Both the position numbers and the translations under genes were made by a program. The notes beneath the pieces are model-generated. The model ran no database searches and had not been told where the DNA came from. It saw only the letters and a program-made list of their open reading frames with translations. A stretch of DNA of 5,277 nt from Planctomycetales bacterium. GTDB taxonomy: Bacteria; Planctomycetota; Planctomycetia; Pirellulales; UBA7805. Location of the stretch: assembly GCA_011772275.1 (NCBI GenBank), contig WVZU01000422.1, positions 22,702 through 27,978 on the forward strand. Direction: 5' to 3'. Positions 1 through 5,277 of this stretch are shown here, piece after piece; the stretch's first letter is position 1, and every line of letters begins with the position of its first letter.

Positions 1-49
1 CTTTGCGTAACCCCTTAGCCGATTGCAGCAACTGGTCGTTGTCGCACAC
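1..49 (-). CDS. Possible 5' end of a leftward gene, cut by the window edge
   Basis: Reading leftward, a GTG at 47-49 opens a frame that stays open for 16 codons to the edge and begins MCDNDQLLQSAKGLRK. A purine-rich GGAAAGG lies five bases upstream of the GTG and could serve as ribosome binding site, and an in-frame TGA lies shortly upstream at about 71-73. The visible piece is too short to recognise a family. The alternative is that the edge holds the last codons of a rightward gene in frame 3, which is open from base 3 to a TGA at 66-68. The two readings exclude each other. I favour the leftward one slightly because of the Shine-Dalgarno-like sequence, but neither is secure. Confidence 0.25.
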   Translation of the reverse strand, partial: MCDNDQLLQSAKGLRK

Positions 50-106
50 GCGCGCCTTTCCGGTTTGATGTCAGCAGCCCCGTGCTTTTCTGGCTTCCTG
101 CGAATA

Positions 107-128
107 GCCTCGTGCTTTAGCACGAGGT
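107..128. repeat. Hairpin 1 of cluster, 9-bp perfect stem
   Basis: CCTCGTGCT at 108-116 pairs perfectly with AGCACGAGG at 119-127, leaving only TT at the centre. The next outward position (107/128) would be a G-U pair in RNA. No U-run follows, so it is not a textbook intrinsic terminator on the + strand. Confidence 0.75.
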
Positions 129-150
129 TCAGATCGCGTAAACAAATCTG

Positions 151-172
151 TCGAGCCCCGTTTACGGGGCTT
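151..172 (+). repeat. Hairpin 2 of cluster, left inner unit
   Basis: AGCCCCGT at 154-161 pairs with ACGGGGCT at 164-171. The 22-base unit starting TCGA is repeated in reverse complement at 271-292 with only two differences, and these two sit opposite each other in the stem (156 and 169), so pairing is kept. Confidence 0.75.
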
Positions 173-270
173 GCCGTTGTCTGGCTTTAGCCTGGGATGA
201 CTCGCGGAGGAACAACATGACATCCAGCAGCACCACGCGTGATCGCCAGGGCGGAAGCCGCCACGGCCAG

Positions 271-292
271 AAGGCCCGTAAACGGGCCTCGA
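271..292 (-). repeat. Hairpin 3 of cluster, right inner unit, inverted copy of 151-172
   Basis: AGGCCCGT at 272-279 pairs with ACGGGCCT at 282-289. Read on the minus strand it carries the same TCGA and TT flanks as the unit at 151-172, with a C-G pair swapped to G-C. This compensatory change suggests that the structure, not just the sequence, is maintained, although a single pair is limited evidence. Confidence 0.75.
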
Positions 293-296
293 CGGT

Positions 297-335
297 GGGG
301 TGATGGACGTCATCACCCCGGCATAAATGCCGGGG
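297..335. repeat. Two overlapping, mutually exclusive hairpins
   Basis: GGGGTGATG (297-305) pairs with CATCACCCC (311-319) around a GACGT loop. CCCCGGCAT (316-324) also pairs with ATGCCGGGG (327-335) around AA. Both are perfect 9-bp stems and both need bases 316-319, so they can form fully only as alternatives. The geometry resembles an attenuator switch, but no coding leader or U-run accompanies it and a regulatory role is only inference. Confidence 0.6.
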
Positions 336-605
336 CTTATACAAACCAAGGTCTCTTTCCCTCTTCTGCAATCGGGTAAAGTTTTTCCTCATTTCTTTTT
401 TGCTCAGATTTCCACCCGCTCCAGTGATCTGTTGCGAGCGGAATTTTCGCCCACTGAAAATCGCCGCCTTTGGCTGGTGCCCTGAGCAACCGGGTTCAAA
501 GTTTGACGGTTGTACCGATGATCCGGGCGGACGTTGCACCCCGTTACAAATGTTATTTGGCGAAAAGCCGGTACGAACTGGCATCCTTATGACGATATTG
601 ATTCT

Positions 606-642
606 GGTGCGGACAGGCGCAGTGATCGGGCCTGTCCGCATT
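606..642 (+). promoter_or_regulatory. 11-bp stem-loop in the presumed leader of the FadL-like gene
   Basis: TGCGGACAGGC at 608-618 pairs perfectly with GCCTGTCCGCA at 630-640 around an 11-base loop, and two G-U pairs would extend it in RNA. It ends about 55 bases before the GTG start at 697. No U-run follows, so simple termination is unlikely. It could be a 5' UTR structure affecting mRNA stability or an inverted-repeat operator for a dimeric regulator. The sequence does not say which. Confidence 0.5.
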
Positions 643-684
643 GTTCCGGTTGTAAAGACACCGTATCGATGAATCTGCAGGGGT

Positions 685-690
685 GAGGAA
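685..690 (+). promoter_or_regulatory. Ribosome binding site for the FadL-like gene
   Basis: GAGGAA within GGGGTGAGGAAG lies six to seven bases before the GTG at 697-699. It decides the start: no ATG lies close by in frame, and the GTG immediately precedes a normal signal-peptide sequence. Confidence 0.65.
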
Positions 691-696
691 GCAAGC

Positions 697-1974
697 GTGC
701 GGCGAATTTTTTGGTTCACAAGTTTCTTCACGATCGCAGTCACCACCCTTTTTCAGGCTGGAGAGTCCGCTGCCCAATCTTTCGGCATTGAGCTACACAG
801 TACGCTGATGCCGGCCTCCGGCGGGATGGCCGGTGCCAGTCTGGCTCGTCCGCAAGACGTCAACTCGGCCCTGGCCAGCAACCCGGCCACGCTGACGCAG
901 TTTCTGGGCACGCAGTTCACCTTTGGTGGCGGTTGGGTAGAGCCGAATTATCAACTGGAGCATGCCGGCGGGGTCTTGCCCAACGTGGATGCGTTTGCGG
1001 GAAAGTCGGAATCCGAGGGCAGCGCCCTGGGCAACATTGTGGTGGCTCAAGATCTGCGCGACGCTGGCGTTCCTGGCACTTTTGCCCTGGGGCTGCTGTC
1101 CAGCGCCGGAGCGGGTGTGCACTGGCGCGACATTCCGGCCAGCAATGGGACCAGCGTTCTGTTCCAGATCCTGGAGATCGGCATGGGGCTGGGCGTGGAG
1201 GTCACCGATCGGATGTCCGTCGGTGCCACCCTGGTGCTCGGCAGCGCCGTGCTCGACGCCCCCTTTGTGGGGATCGGAGGTGCGGCGTATGACTACAGCC
1301 TGCGGGGTGCGGCGGGGCTGCATTACCAGCTGAATCGCTGCACCTCGGTAGGCCTCACGTATCACACGGCCCAGAACTTCAACTTTGACAACGCCCTCCG
1401 GCTCGACCTGGGTGGCGGCTTGTTTACTCCCACGTTGGACGTGAACGCCGGGCTACCCGACAACATCGGGCTGGGGATTGCCAACCAAAGTCTGCTGGAT
1501 GGTCGGCTCTTGCTGGCAGCCGATGTGCTGTACAAGCAATGGGATAACGCCGATCTGTTTCGCGCGGTGTATGACAACCAGTGGGTGCTGCAGTTGGGTG
1601 CTCAGTACGAATACAATACCCGTCTGCGACTGCGAGCTGGTTACGCGTTGGCGGAGGACCCTTTGAGTCCCAATCCGGGCAACTCAGCAGGCGGCGTCAC
1701 CCCTCCCGGAGCCCTGGCCGCGCTGCAATATCTGCAAGCCACGGTAGCGGTATCCAATCGCCATCGCTTTTCGCTGGGGGCCGGGCTTCGCGATCTGTTG
1801 CCGGGAGTCGACCTGGACGTGTTCGGGGGGTTTATGTTCGAGAATACCGAGCAGTTGGGGGCGTTTACACAAGCCTCGCTGGAGAGCTACTGGCTGGGAT
1901 CGGGCCTGACCTGGCGATTTGGCCCCCGCGCATGCCGCAGGCTGCCTGAGTATGACTGTGCTTGCGACGAGTGA
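697..1974 (+). CDS. OmpP1/FadL-family outer-membrane transport protein
   Basis: The 425-residue protein is predicted to be an outer-membrane beta-barrel that lets hydrophobic molecules cross the outer membrane, as FadL does for long-chain fatty acids and TodX/XylN-type proteins do for aromatics. The substrate cannot be read from sequence. Residues 1-27 form a signal peptide (RR, then a hydrophobic run, cleavage near SAAQ). The mature N-terminus carries the family hatch signature: a glycine/alanine-rich stretch at 41-51, then SNPATL at 61-66. The rest alternates in barrel-strand style, with the typical late strand pattern at 273-322 (ADVLYKQW, then LGAQYEYNTRLRLRAGYAL). Length fits the family. 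The expected C-terminal aromatic of the barrel signal (LTWRF, 404-408) is followed by an unusual 17-residue tail with Cys413, Cys421 and Cys423. The gene has its own long upstream region and converges on the STAS-like gene 64 bp away. Family assignment is firm. Confidence 0.88.
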   Translation: MRRIFWFTSFFTIAVTTLFQAGESAAQSFGIELHSTLMPASGGMAGASLARPQDVNSALASNPATLTQFLGTQFTFGGGWVEPNYQLEHAGGVLPNVDAFAGKSESEGSALGNIVVAQDLRDAGVPGTFALGLLSSAGAGVHWRDIPASNGTSVLFQILEIGMGLGVEVTDRMSVGATLVLGSAVLDAPFVGIGGAAYDYSLRGAAGLHYQLNRCTSVGLTYHTAQNFNFDNALRLDLGGGLFTPTLDVNAGLPDNIGLGIANQSLLDGRLLLAADVLYKQWDNADLFRAVYDNQWVLQLGAQYEYNTRLRLRAGYALAEDPLSPNPGNSAGGVTPPGALAALQYLQATVAVSNRHRFSLGAGLRDLLPGVDLDVFGGFMFENTEQLGAFTQASLESYWLGSGLTWRFGPRACRRLPEYDCACDE

Positions 1975-2038
1975 CGCGGCGTCGGCGTCGGCCGCGGCGG
2001 GGAGAGGGGGCGCACGGGCCGCAGTCAGCTGATGGGGA
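1975..2038. other. Short convergent intergenic gap, GC-rich with hexamer repeat
   Basis: These 64 bases separate two converging genes. They contain CGGCGT twice in tandem plus a partial third copy (1977-1992) and the palindrome GCCGCGGC (about 1991-1998). No stem followed by a U-run is visible in either direction, so how the two transcripts end is not apparent. Confidence 0.4.
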
Positions 2039-2398
2039 TCAGGTTTCCGCCAGCCATTGGCGGGCCTGCGGGGCCTCTGTCGAGTCGAAGTATTTTATCT
2101 GCGAGAGGGTAAACGGCTTGCAGATCATTGCCATCCACTTCTCCCAGTTCTTTTCGCCGATCATGGCGATTTTTTTGATATCGCGGCAGTGGCGAGCGGC
2201 GAATTTGATGTCCTCCCACATGGCCCCCGTCTCCCAGCCGTGGAAGTCGTGCATTTGAAACAGGATTTTGATTTTGCCCGATTCGATCAGCTCCGCCACG
2301 GCCGGCTCGAATTGGTGGTAGTCTTCCGCCGTCAACTTGCCGCTGGCCAGGACCTCCAGCGTCCCGGTTTCCGCGTCTGCCTGCAGCTCGATCGCCAT
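2039..2398 (-). CDS. SpoIIAA-like STAS/SEC14-fold protein
   Basis: This 119-residue cytoplasmic protein belongs to the SpoIIAA-like family (STAS/SEC14-type fold, formerly DUF3478). Family features visible are the beta-strand and turn near the start (TLEVLASGKLTAEDY, 13-27), the strand ILFQMHDFHGWE (45-56), WEDIKF (61-66), the strand and loop KIAMIGEKNWEKWM (76-89), and KPFT with YFD near the end (94-105). There is no signal peptide or membrane segment. Members fold like anti-sigma factor antagonists but lack the phosphorylatable serine motif of true SpoIIAA, and none is evident here; some are thought to bind hydrophobic ligands, but the function is not established. It lies 225 bp downstream of the hybrid kinase gene on the same strand and could be its distal operon partner or independently expressed. 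A good Shine-Dalgarno precedes the ATG. Confidence 0.85.
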   Translation of the reverse strand: MAIELQADAETGTLEVLASGKLTAEDYHQFEPAVAELIESGKIKILFQMHDFHGWETGAMWEDIKFAARHCRDIKKIAMIGEKNWEKWMAMICKPFTLSQIKYFDSTEAPQARQWLAET

Positions 2399-2406
2399 GA
2401 TTCGGT

Positions 2407-2411
2407 CTCCT
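2407..2411 (-). promoter_or_regulatory. Ribosome binding site for the STAS-like gene
   Basis: On the minus strand AGGAG lies eight bases before the ATG at 2396-2398, which supports that start over any upstream alternative in frame. Confidence 0.7.
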
Positions 2412-2623
2412 GGTCCTTTGTGCTCGCCGCGGGAACGCGTGGCAAGCGAGCGTTAGCCTATCACCGGGGCCGCTGCGTTTCCAGGGTCGGGCCGCTATCG
2501 CGGCCCGTGGCGGCGAGTCCACGTGGCCCTTGATCGACGAGCCGCCCGATCCACGGCGGCGGTACGGCGGGCCTTACGCCGATCGCCCTGGGGGTGGCCC
2601 GGCGGCCGCCTCCCGTGGCTGCG
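2412..2623. other. Gene-free spacer between kinase and STAS-like gene, with two hairpins
   Basis: No reading frame here looks like a protein; those open are arginine/proline-rich shadows. Two structures stand out. GCTCGC (2422-2427) pairs with GCGAGC (2446-2451), enclosing an inner CGCG-GGAA-CGCG hairpin (2428-2439) whose + strand loop fits the GNRA type. CGGGCCGC (2488-2495) pairs with GCGGCCCG (2500-2507) around TATC. The spacer is long for a tight operon, so it may hold a separate promoter for the STAS-like gene, a processing site or a partial terminator. None can be assigned by eye. Confidence 0.45.
2488..2507 (-). terminator. Candidate hairpin terminator or processing site after the kinase gene
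   Basis: A perfect 8-bp GC stem with a four-base loop lies about 117 bases downstream of the kinase stop codon. It lacks the U-run of an intrinsic terminator, so it may instead be another member of the intergenic palindrome class of this genome. Low confidence as a terminator. Confidence 0.25.
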
Positions 2624-5277
2624 TCACGATTCCTGCGGGTAGGCCTTGAGTGCCGCGATCACCCGCGACATCTCGCTGTGCAGCGCCGCGTAGACCTCGC
2701 TGGCCTCGGCCAGTTCGGCCCGATCGGCCATTTCCTCCAGGCGAAAGGCCAGTTTGGCAGCTGGTAACGTGCCAAAATACCGAATGCTTCCGTGCAGGGT
2801 GTGCGCGTTCAATTTCAGGGCTGCGGTGTCTTCCTTTGCGATAGCCTTGCCGATCTGGTCCAGCAGACGGGGGGATTCGCTGAGGACGACGGCAACCAGG
2901 TCTCGCAGGAGGGCCTGCCTGCCGCCCATATCGCTGAGCACTTGTGGCCAGTCGATCACGTCGGTGGTGGCTGCGGGCTGGGGTTCGTCCGGCGGAGCCG
3001 CCGGTTTGGTGCCACTAACCAGCGCTCGCACCGCATCATACAGCTGTGCCGCGCGGATCGGCTTGGTCAGGTAACCGTCCATACCGGCGGCCAGGCAGAG
3101 TTCGCGATCGCCTTGCATGGCATGAGCGGTCATGGCGAGTACAGGCACGTGGCCGCCCGTTTTCGCTTCTTGTTCGCGAATCGCGCGGGTCGCCTGCAGG
3201 CCGTCCATGTTGGGCATTTGGACATCCATCAGGATCAGGTCGACCTCCTGACTGCGCCACGCTTCCAGGGCCTCGTTGCCGTCGTTGGCAACGATCACTT
3301 TGTGTCCTTCTCGTTCCAGCAAGCCCACGATCAGCTTTTGGTTAACCGCTCCATCTTCGGCCACCAGGAACATCAGCTGGGGCAAGGCCAGCCCGCCTGG
3401 CGGCTGAACGGCTCCCGCGTCTGCGACGGCGGCGTCCTCGGCAGGGATCGGCTGGCCGAGGGCTTGAAAAATGGCCTGTTGCAAGCGGGACTGCCGCACC
3501 GGTTTCATCAGCACCGAAGAAATCCGCGAGGGTGCGACGTTCTGCAGTTCCTCCCCCCGCGGCCCGGCCGCCAGGACAACCACGGCGGTCTCTGCCAGGG
3601 CGGGGTGTTGCTCGATCAGGCGCCCTCCCTCCTGCTCGGTCAGGACTTGTCTGTCGAGCACCAGCACGCGAAAGGGCATCGCCGCCTGGCTGCGCCCTTC
3701 CAGCTTGTGCAGCGCCTCTGTGGCGTTGGCGACCGCCACAGGTTGCATTTGCCAGTCCTCCAGCATTTTGACCAGCGTTTCCCGCTGGGTGGCGTTGCCG
3801 TCGATGATCAGAACGGGCAAATCGTGCACATCCGCCAGCCGGCTTTGCTGGGCAACCAGCGGCGGCTGGTCGTCAACCTCAAGCGGCAGGTGCAGATGAA
3901 ACACCGTACCCCGTTCGAGTTCACTTTCCACGCGGATCCGGCCTCCCATCAGGTTTACCAGCTGCGAGCAGATAGTCAGTCCCAGTCCGGTGCCTCCGAA
4001 TCGTCGGGTCGTGGACATGTCTGCCTGCGAGAAGGCCTGGAAGATGGCTTTTTGCCGGTGAGCGGGGATGCCGATGCCCGTATCCTCGACGGTCAAATGC
4101 AGGCCGCCATCGACCGAGTCGAGTTCGACACGCACCAAAATCTCGCCCTGGTCGGTAAACTTGATGGCATTGTCCACCAGGTTGATGAGGATTTGTCGGA
4201 CGCGGCCGACATCTCCGATCAGCCTGTCGGGCACTTGGGGGGACACATAGGAGACCAGTTCCAACCCCTTATGGTATGCTCGGCCGGCCAATGCGCGGAG
4301 CACCTGTTCCAGGGTATCGCGGAGGCGGAAAGGGATCGGTTCGAGTTCGATTTTGCCCGCTTCGATTTTGGAAAAGTCGAGGATATCGCTGAGGATCAGC
4401 AGAAGGGCATCGCCCGCCTGCTTGATCGTTTCCAGATACTCTCGCTGCTCAGGGGTCAGCTCCGTGCCCAGGCCCAGTTCGGCCATACCCAGAATGCCGT
4501 TCAGCGGAGTACGAATCTCGTGGCTCATATTGGCCACGAACTGGCTTTTGGCCCGGTTGGCCGCCTGGGCCGCCTCCATCGCCTCGCGGAGGTCCGCTTC
4601 GGCCTGCTTTTGATCGGTGACGTCCCGCGCCACGGCGTACAGCAGGTCATCCCCTTCCTCCGGAGCGGGCGTCGACCAGGAAAGCCACTTGTAGGAACCG
4701 TCTCGACAGCGGTACCGGTTCTCGAAGTGGACCACGTTGCGGCCTTTGGCCAACTGGTCCATGGCGACCTTGGTCGCCTCCACGTCATCGGGGTGCACGA
4801 ACTCCAGAAAGGGCTGGGTCAGCATCTCGGATGTGCTGTAGCCCAACGTCTTCTGGAAGGCGGGATTGAGCCGCTTGAAATAGCCGTCCAGGCCTGCCAT
4901 GCAAAAACCGTCCAGCGACAAGGTAAAAAAACGATCCCGCTCTCGCTCGGCACGCTGCCGCTCAGCAACCTGCTGCTGGTACGCCTTACCGCTTTTCAGT
5001 TCCAGTGCGGTCGGCAACACCTTGGCCAACACGACGACTCCCGTACAGGAGACCAGCGCCGTAACCAGTTTGATGGCGCCAGAGAAACGATAGATGGGCC
5101 ACCAGAACATGCCCGCTTCCACCAGATGGACGGTACCGCACGACAAGAAGACCAGGCCGACAAATACGTAGAAAATCGGTGGAAACTTGAACGTGCCCCG
5201 GCGGTTGACGTAGTACACGACGAGGCACGGAACAGCGTAGTAGGCCGCAAACGTGGCAATATCCGCAGCGATGTGCA
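2624..5277 (-). CDS. Hybrid sensor histidine kinase with ethylene-receptor-like membrane domain (5' end outside window)
   Basis: Residues are counted from the first whole codon in the window (5273-5275); 883 are visible. The frame runs past the GTG at 5216-5218 to the edge, so that GTG is internal. Domain order: three-helix ETR1-type membrane sensor (1 to about 97); coiled-coil linker; PAS (about 112-222); HisKA with phosphoacceptor His252 in SHEIRTPLNG; HATPase_c with N-box Asn365/Asn369, G1 DTGIGIP (398-404), G2 GGTGLGL (427-433); receiver 1 (485-607), degenerate (IIDG instead of an acidic pair; Ala where Thr/Ser is expected near 569; Lys591 kept); receiver 2 (634-753), intact with Glu640/Asp641, Asp684, Thr716, Lys738; Hpt (about 774-880) with His825 in AHTLHGS, where the usual Lys is His. 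It should autophosphorylate and relay His252 to Asp684 to His825 to an unseen response regulator. The layout resembles BarA/ArcB-type kinases with a different sensor. No partner regulator is in view. Confidence 0.93.
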   Translation of the reverse strand, partial: HIAADIATFAAYYAVPCLVVYYVNRRGTFKFPPIFYVFVGLVFLSCGTVHLVEAGMFWWPIYRFSGAIKLVTALVSCTGVVVLAKVLPTALELKSGKAYQQQVAERQRAERERDRFFTLSLDGFCMAGLDGYFKRLNPAFQKTLGYSTSEMLTQPFLEFVHPDDVEATKVAMDQLAKGRNVVHFENRYRCRDGSYKWLSWSTPAPEEGDDLLYAVARDVTDQKQAEADLREAMEAAQAANRAKSQFVANMSHEIRTPLNGILGMAELGLGTELTPEQREYLETIKQAGDALLLILSDILDFSKIEAGKIELEPIPFRLRDTLEQVLRALAGRAYHKGLELVSYVSPQVPDRLIGDVGRVRQILINLVDNAIKFTDQGEILVRVELDSVDGGLHLTVEDTGIGIPAHRQKAIFQAFSQADMSTTRRFGGTGLGLTICSQLVNLMGGRIRVESELERGTVFHLHLPLEVDDQPPLVAQQSRLADVHDLPVLIIDGNATQRETLVKMLEDWQMQPVAVANATEALHKLEGRSQAAMPFRVLVLDRQVLTEQEGGRLIEQHPALAETAVVVLAAGPRGEELQNVAPSRISSVLMKPVRQSRLQQAIFQALGQPIPAEDAAVADAGAVQPPGGLALPQLMFLVAEDGAVNQKLIVGLLEREGHKVIVANDGNEALEAWRSQEVDLILMDVQMPNMDGLQATRAIREQEAKTGGHVPVLAMTAHAMQGDRELCLAAGMDGYLTKPIRAAQLYDAVRALVSGTKPAAPPDEPQPAATTDVIDWPQVLSDMGGRQALLRDLVAVVLSESPRLLDQIGKAIAKEDTAALKLNAHTLHGSIRYFGTLPAAKLAFRLEEMADRAELAEASEVYAALHSEMSRVIAALKAYPQES
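4985..5277 (-). other. ETR1-like ethylene-binding-type transmembrane domain of the kinase (N-terminus cut)
   Basis: Aligned from memory with Arabidopsis ETR1 and cyanobacterial Slr1212-type receptors: Asp5 matches ETR1 Asp25, Tyr12 Tyr32, Pro16 Pro36, Cys46 Cys65, His50 His69 (CGTVH against CGATH) and Lys69 Lys91 in KLVTALVSC. Cys65 and His69 are the copper ligands of ETR1. Hydrophobic helices lie near residues 3-23, 33-52 and 65-90. Two pocket differences: Ile35 is Val15 and Ile62 is Phe43; Glu38 is Leu18. The WWPIYRFSGAIK stretch before helix 3 resembles the bacterial version of the family more than the plant one. Roughly 20-45 N-terminal residues are missing beyond the edge. The fold assignment is strong; ethylene or copper binding is an inference. 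Confidence 0.85.

Larger units (their letters stand above)
76..339. repeat. Cluster of palindromes with TTTA/TAAA centres, nested inverted-repeat layout
   Basis: This gene-free stretch is packed with perfect short palindromes. Stems are 107-127 region (CCTCGTGCT/AGCACGAGG), 154-161/164-171, 183-186/189-192, 250-254/258-262, 272-279/282-289, 297-305/311-319 and 316-324/327-335, plus a weaker one at 130-134/146-150. Most have the same centre, TTTA on the left side and TAAA on the right, while the arms differ. Asymmetric flanks show the orientation: TCGA before and TT after the palindrome at 151-172 recur in reverse complement at 271-292, and an ATA(A)G flank at about 104-108 recurs reversed at 336-340. 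The cluster is thus two outer and two inner units facing each other. Bases 76-87 resemble a decayed left arm of the first unit. Such REP-like intergenic palindromes are, as I recall, common in planctomycete genomes. Role unknown: terminators, a structured RNA or a mobile REP-like element are all possible. Confidence 0.7.
336..696. other. Gene-free upstream region of the FadL-like gene
   Basis: I see no credible gene here. The region opens with a pyrimidine-rich tract (about 350-412) containing several T-runs, which could reflect an untranslated or promoter segment. It contains a loose AT-rich hairpin (ATTTTC 443-448 with GAAAAT 456-461) and two copies of CGGTTGTA (507-514 and 647-654). A TTGACG at 503-508 resembles a sigma-70 -35 box but lacks a convincing -10 at the right distance. 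No promoter is called for that reason. Confidence 0.5.

Noticed and set aside
76..339. CRISPR array
   Set aside because: The palindromes have different arm sequences, uneven spacing and opposite orientations, without identical direct repeats.
503..508. TTGACG as -35 box of a sigma-70 promoter
   Set aside because: No acceptable -10 sequence at 16-18 bases downstream.
400..672. 90-residue open frame on the + strand upstream of the FadL-like gene
   Set aside because: Starts at a TTG without a clear ribosome binding site, contains the 608-640 inverted repeat, and resembles no family.
162..746. Long open frame on the minus strand across the palindrome cluster and the start of the FadL-like gene
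   Set aside because: Its translation is low-complexity and basic, crosses several perfect hairpins, and overlaps the signal peptide of a well-supported gene.
2047..2063. 6-bp stem-loop near the end of the STAS-like gene as terminator
   Set aside because: It lies inside the coding sequence and no U-run follows in either direction.
2025..2522. 165-residue minus-strand frame overlapping the STAS-like gene
   Set aside because: Arg/Pro/Gly-rich shadow in another frame of a gene whose own translation matches a known family.
5216..5218. GTG as start of the hybrid kinase
   Set aside because: The frame continues upstream with residues matching helix 1 of ETR1-type domains, including the Asp, Tyr and Pro signature positions.

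Overview
The window looks like a piece of a planctomycete chromosome, probably from the Pirellulaceae or a close group. This rests on the high GC content, GTG use as a start codon, an outer-membrane FadL-like porin next to a large hybrid histidine kinase, and intergenic DNA crowded with perfect palindromes built around TTTA/TAAA centres. The assignment is inferred from style, not from a diagnostic marker gene.

Layout: bases 1-49 may hold the first codons of a leftward gene (weak). Bases 50-696 carry no convincing gene. Within them, 76-335 is a dense cluster of perfect hairpins arranged as a nested inverted repeat, and 606-642 is an 11-bp stem-loop in the presumed leader of the next gene. A rightward gene (697-1974) encodes a complete OmpP1/FadL-type outer-membrane transport protein with an unusual cysteine-containing tail. 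It converges on two leftward genes: a small SpoIIAA-like STAS-fold protein (2039-2398) and, 225 bp upstream of it, a large hybrid sensor histidine kinase (2624 to beyond the right edge). The 225-bp gap contains two more hairpins and no gene.

The main discovery is at the right edge. The kinase reading frame continues upstream of the first usable internal start (GTG at 5216-5218) to the end of the window. The extra residues, with those that follow, form a three-helix membrane domain that aligns with the ethylene-binding domain of plant ETR1 and of cyanobacterial ethylene receptors. The Asp, Tyr, Pro, Cys and His positions tied to copper and ethylene binding and the signalling Lys are all present. 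One ligand-pocket position (Ile62 of ETR1) is Phe here, so true ethylene binding is open. Behind this sensor come PAS, HisKA, HATPase_c, a degenerate receiver, an intact receiver and an Hpt domain, a full His-Asp-His phosphorelay in one chain.

The kinase would sense a small hydrophobic ligand or related cue in the membrane and pass phosphate through its second receiver and Hpt to a response regulator not in this window. The STAS-like protein lies downstream on the same strand and may be co-transcribed, but no functional link can be shown from sequence. The FadL-like porin is on the opposite strand and is probably an independent unit.
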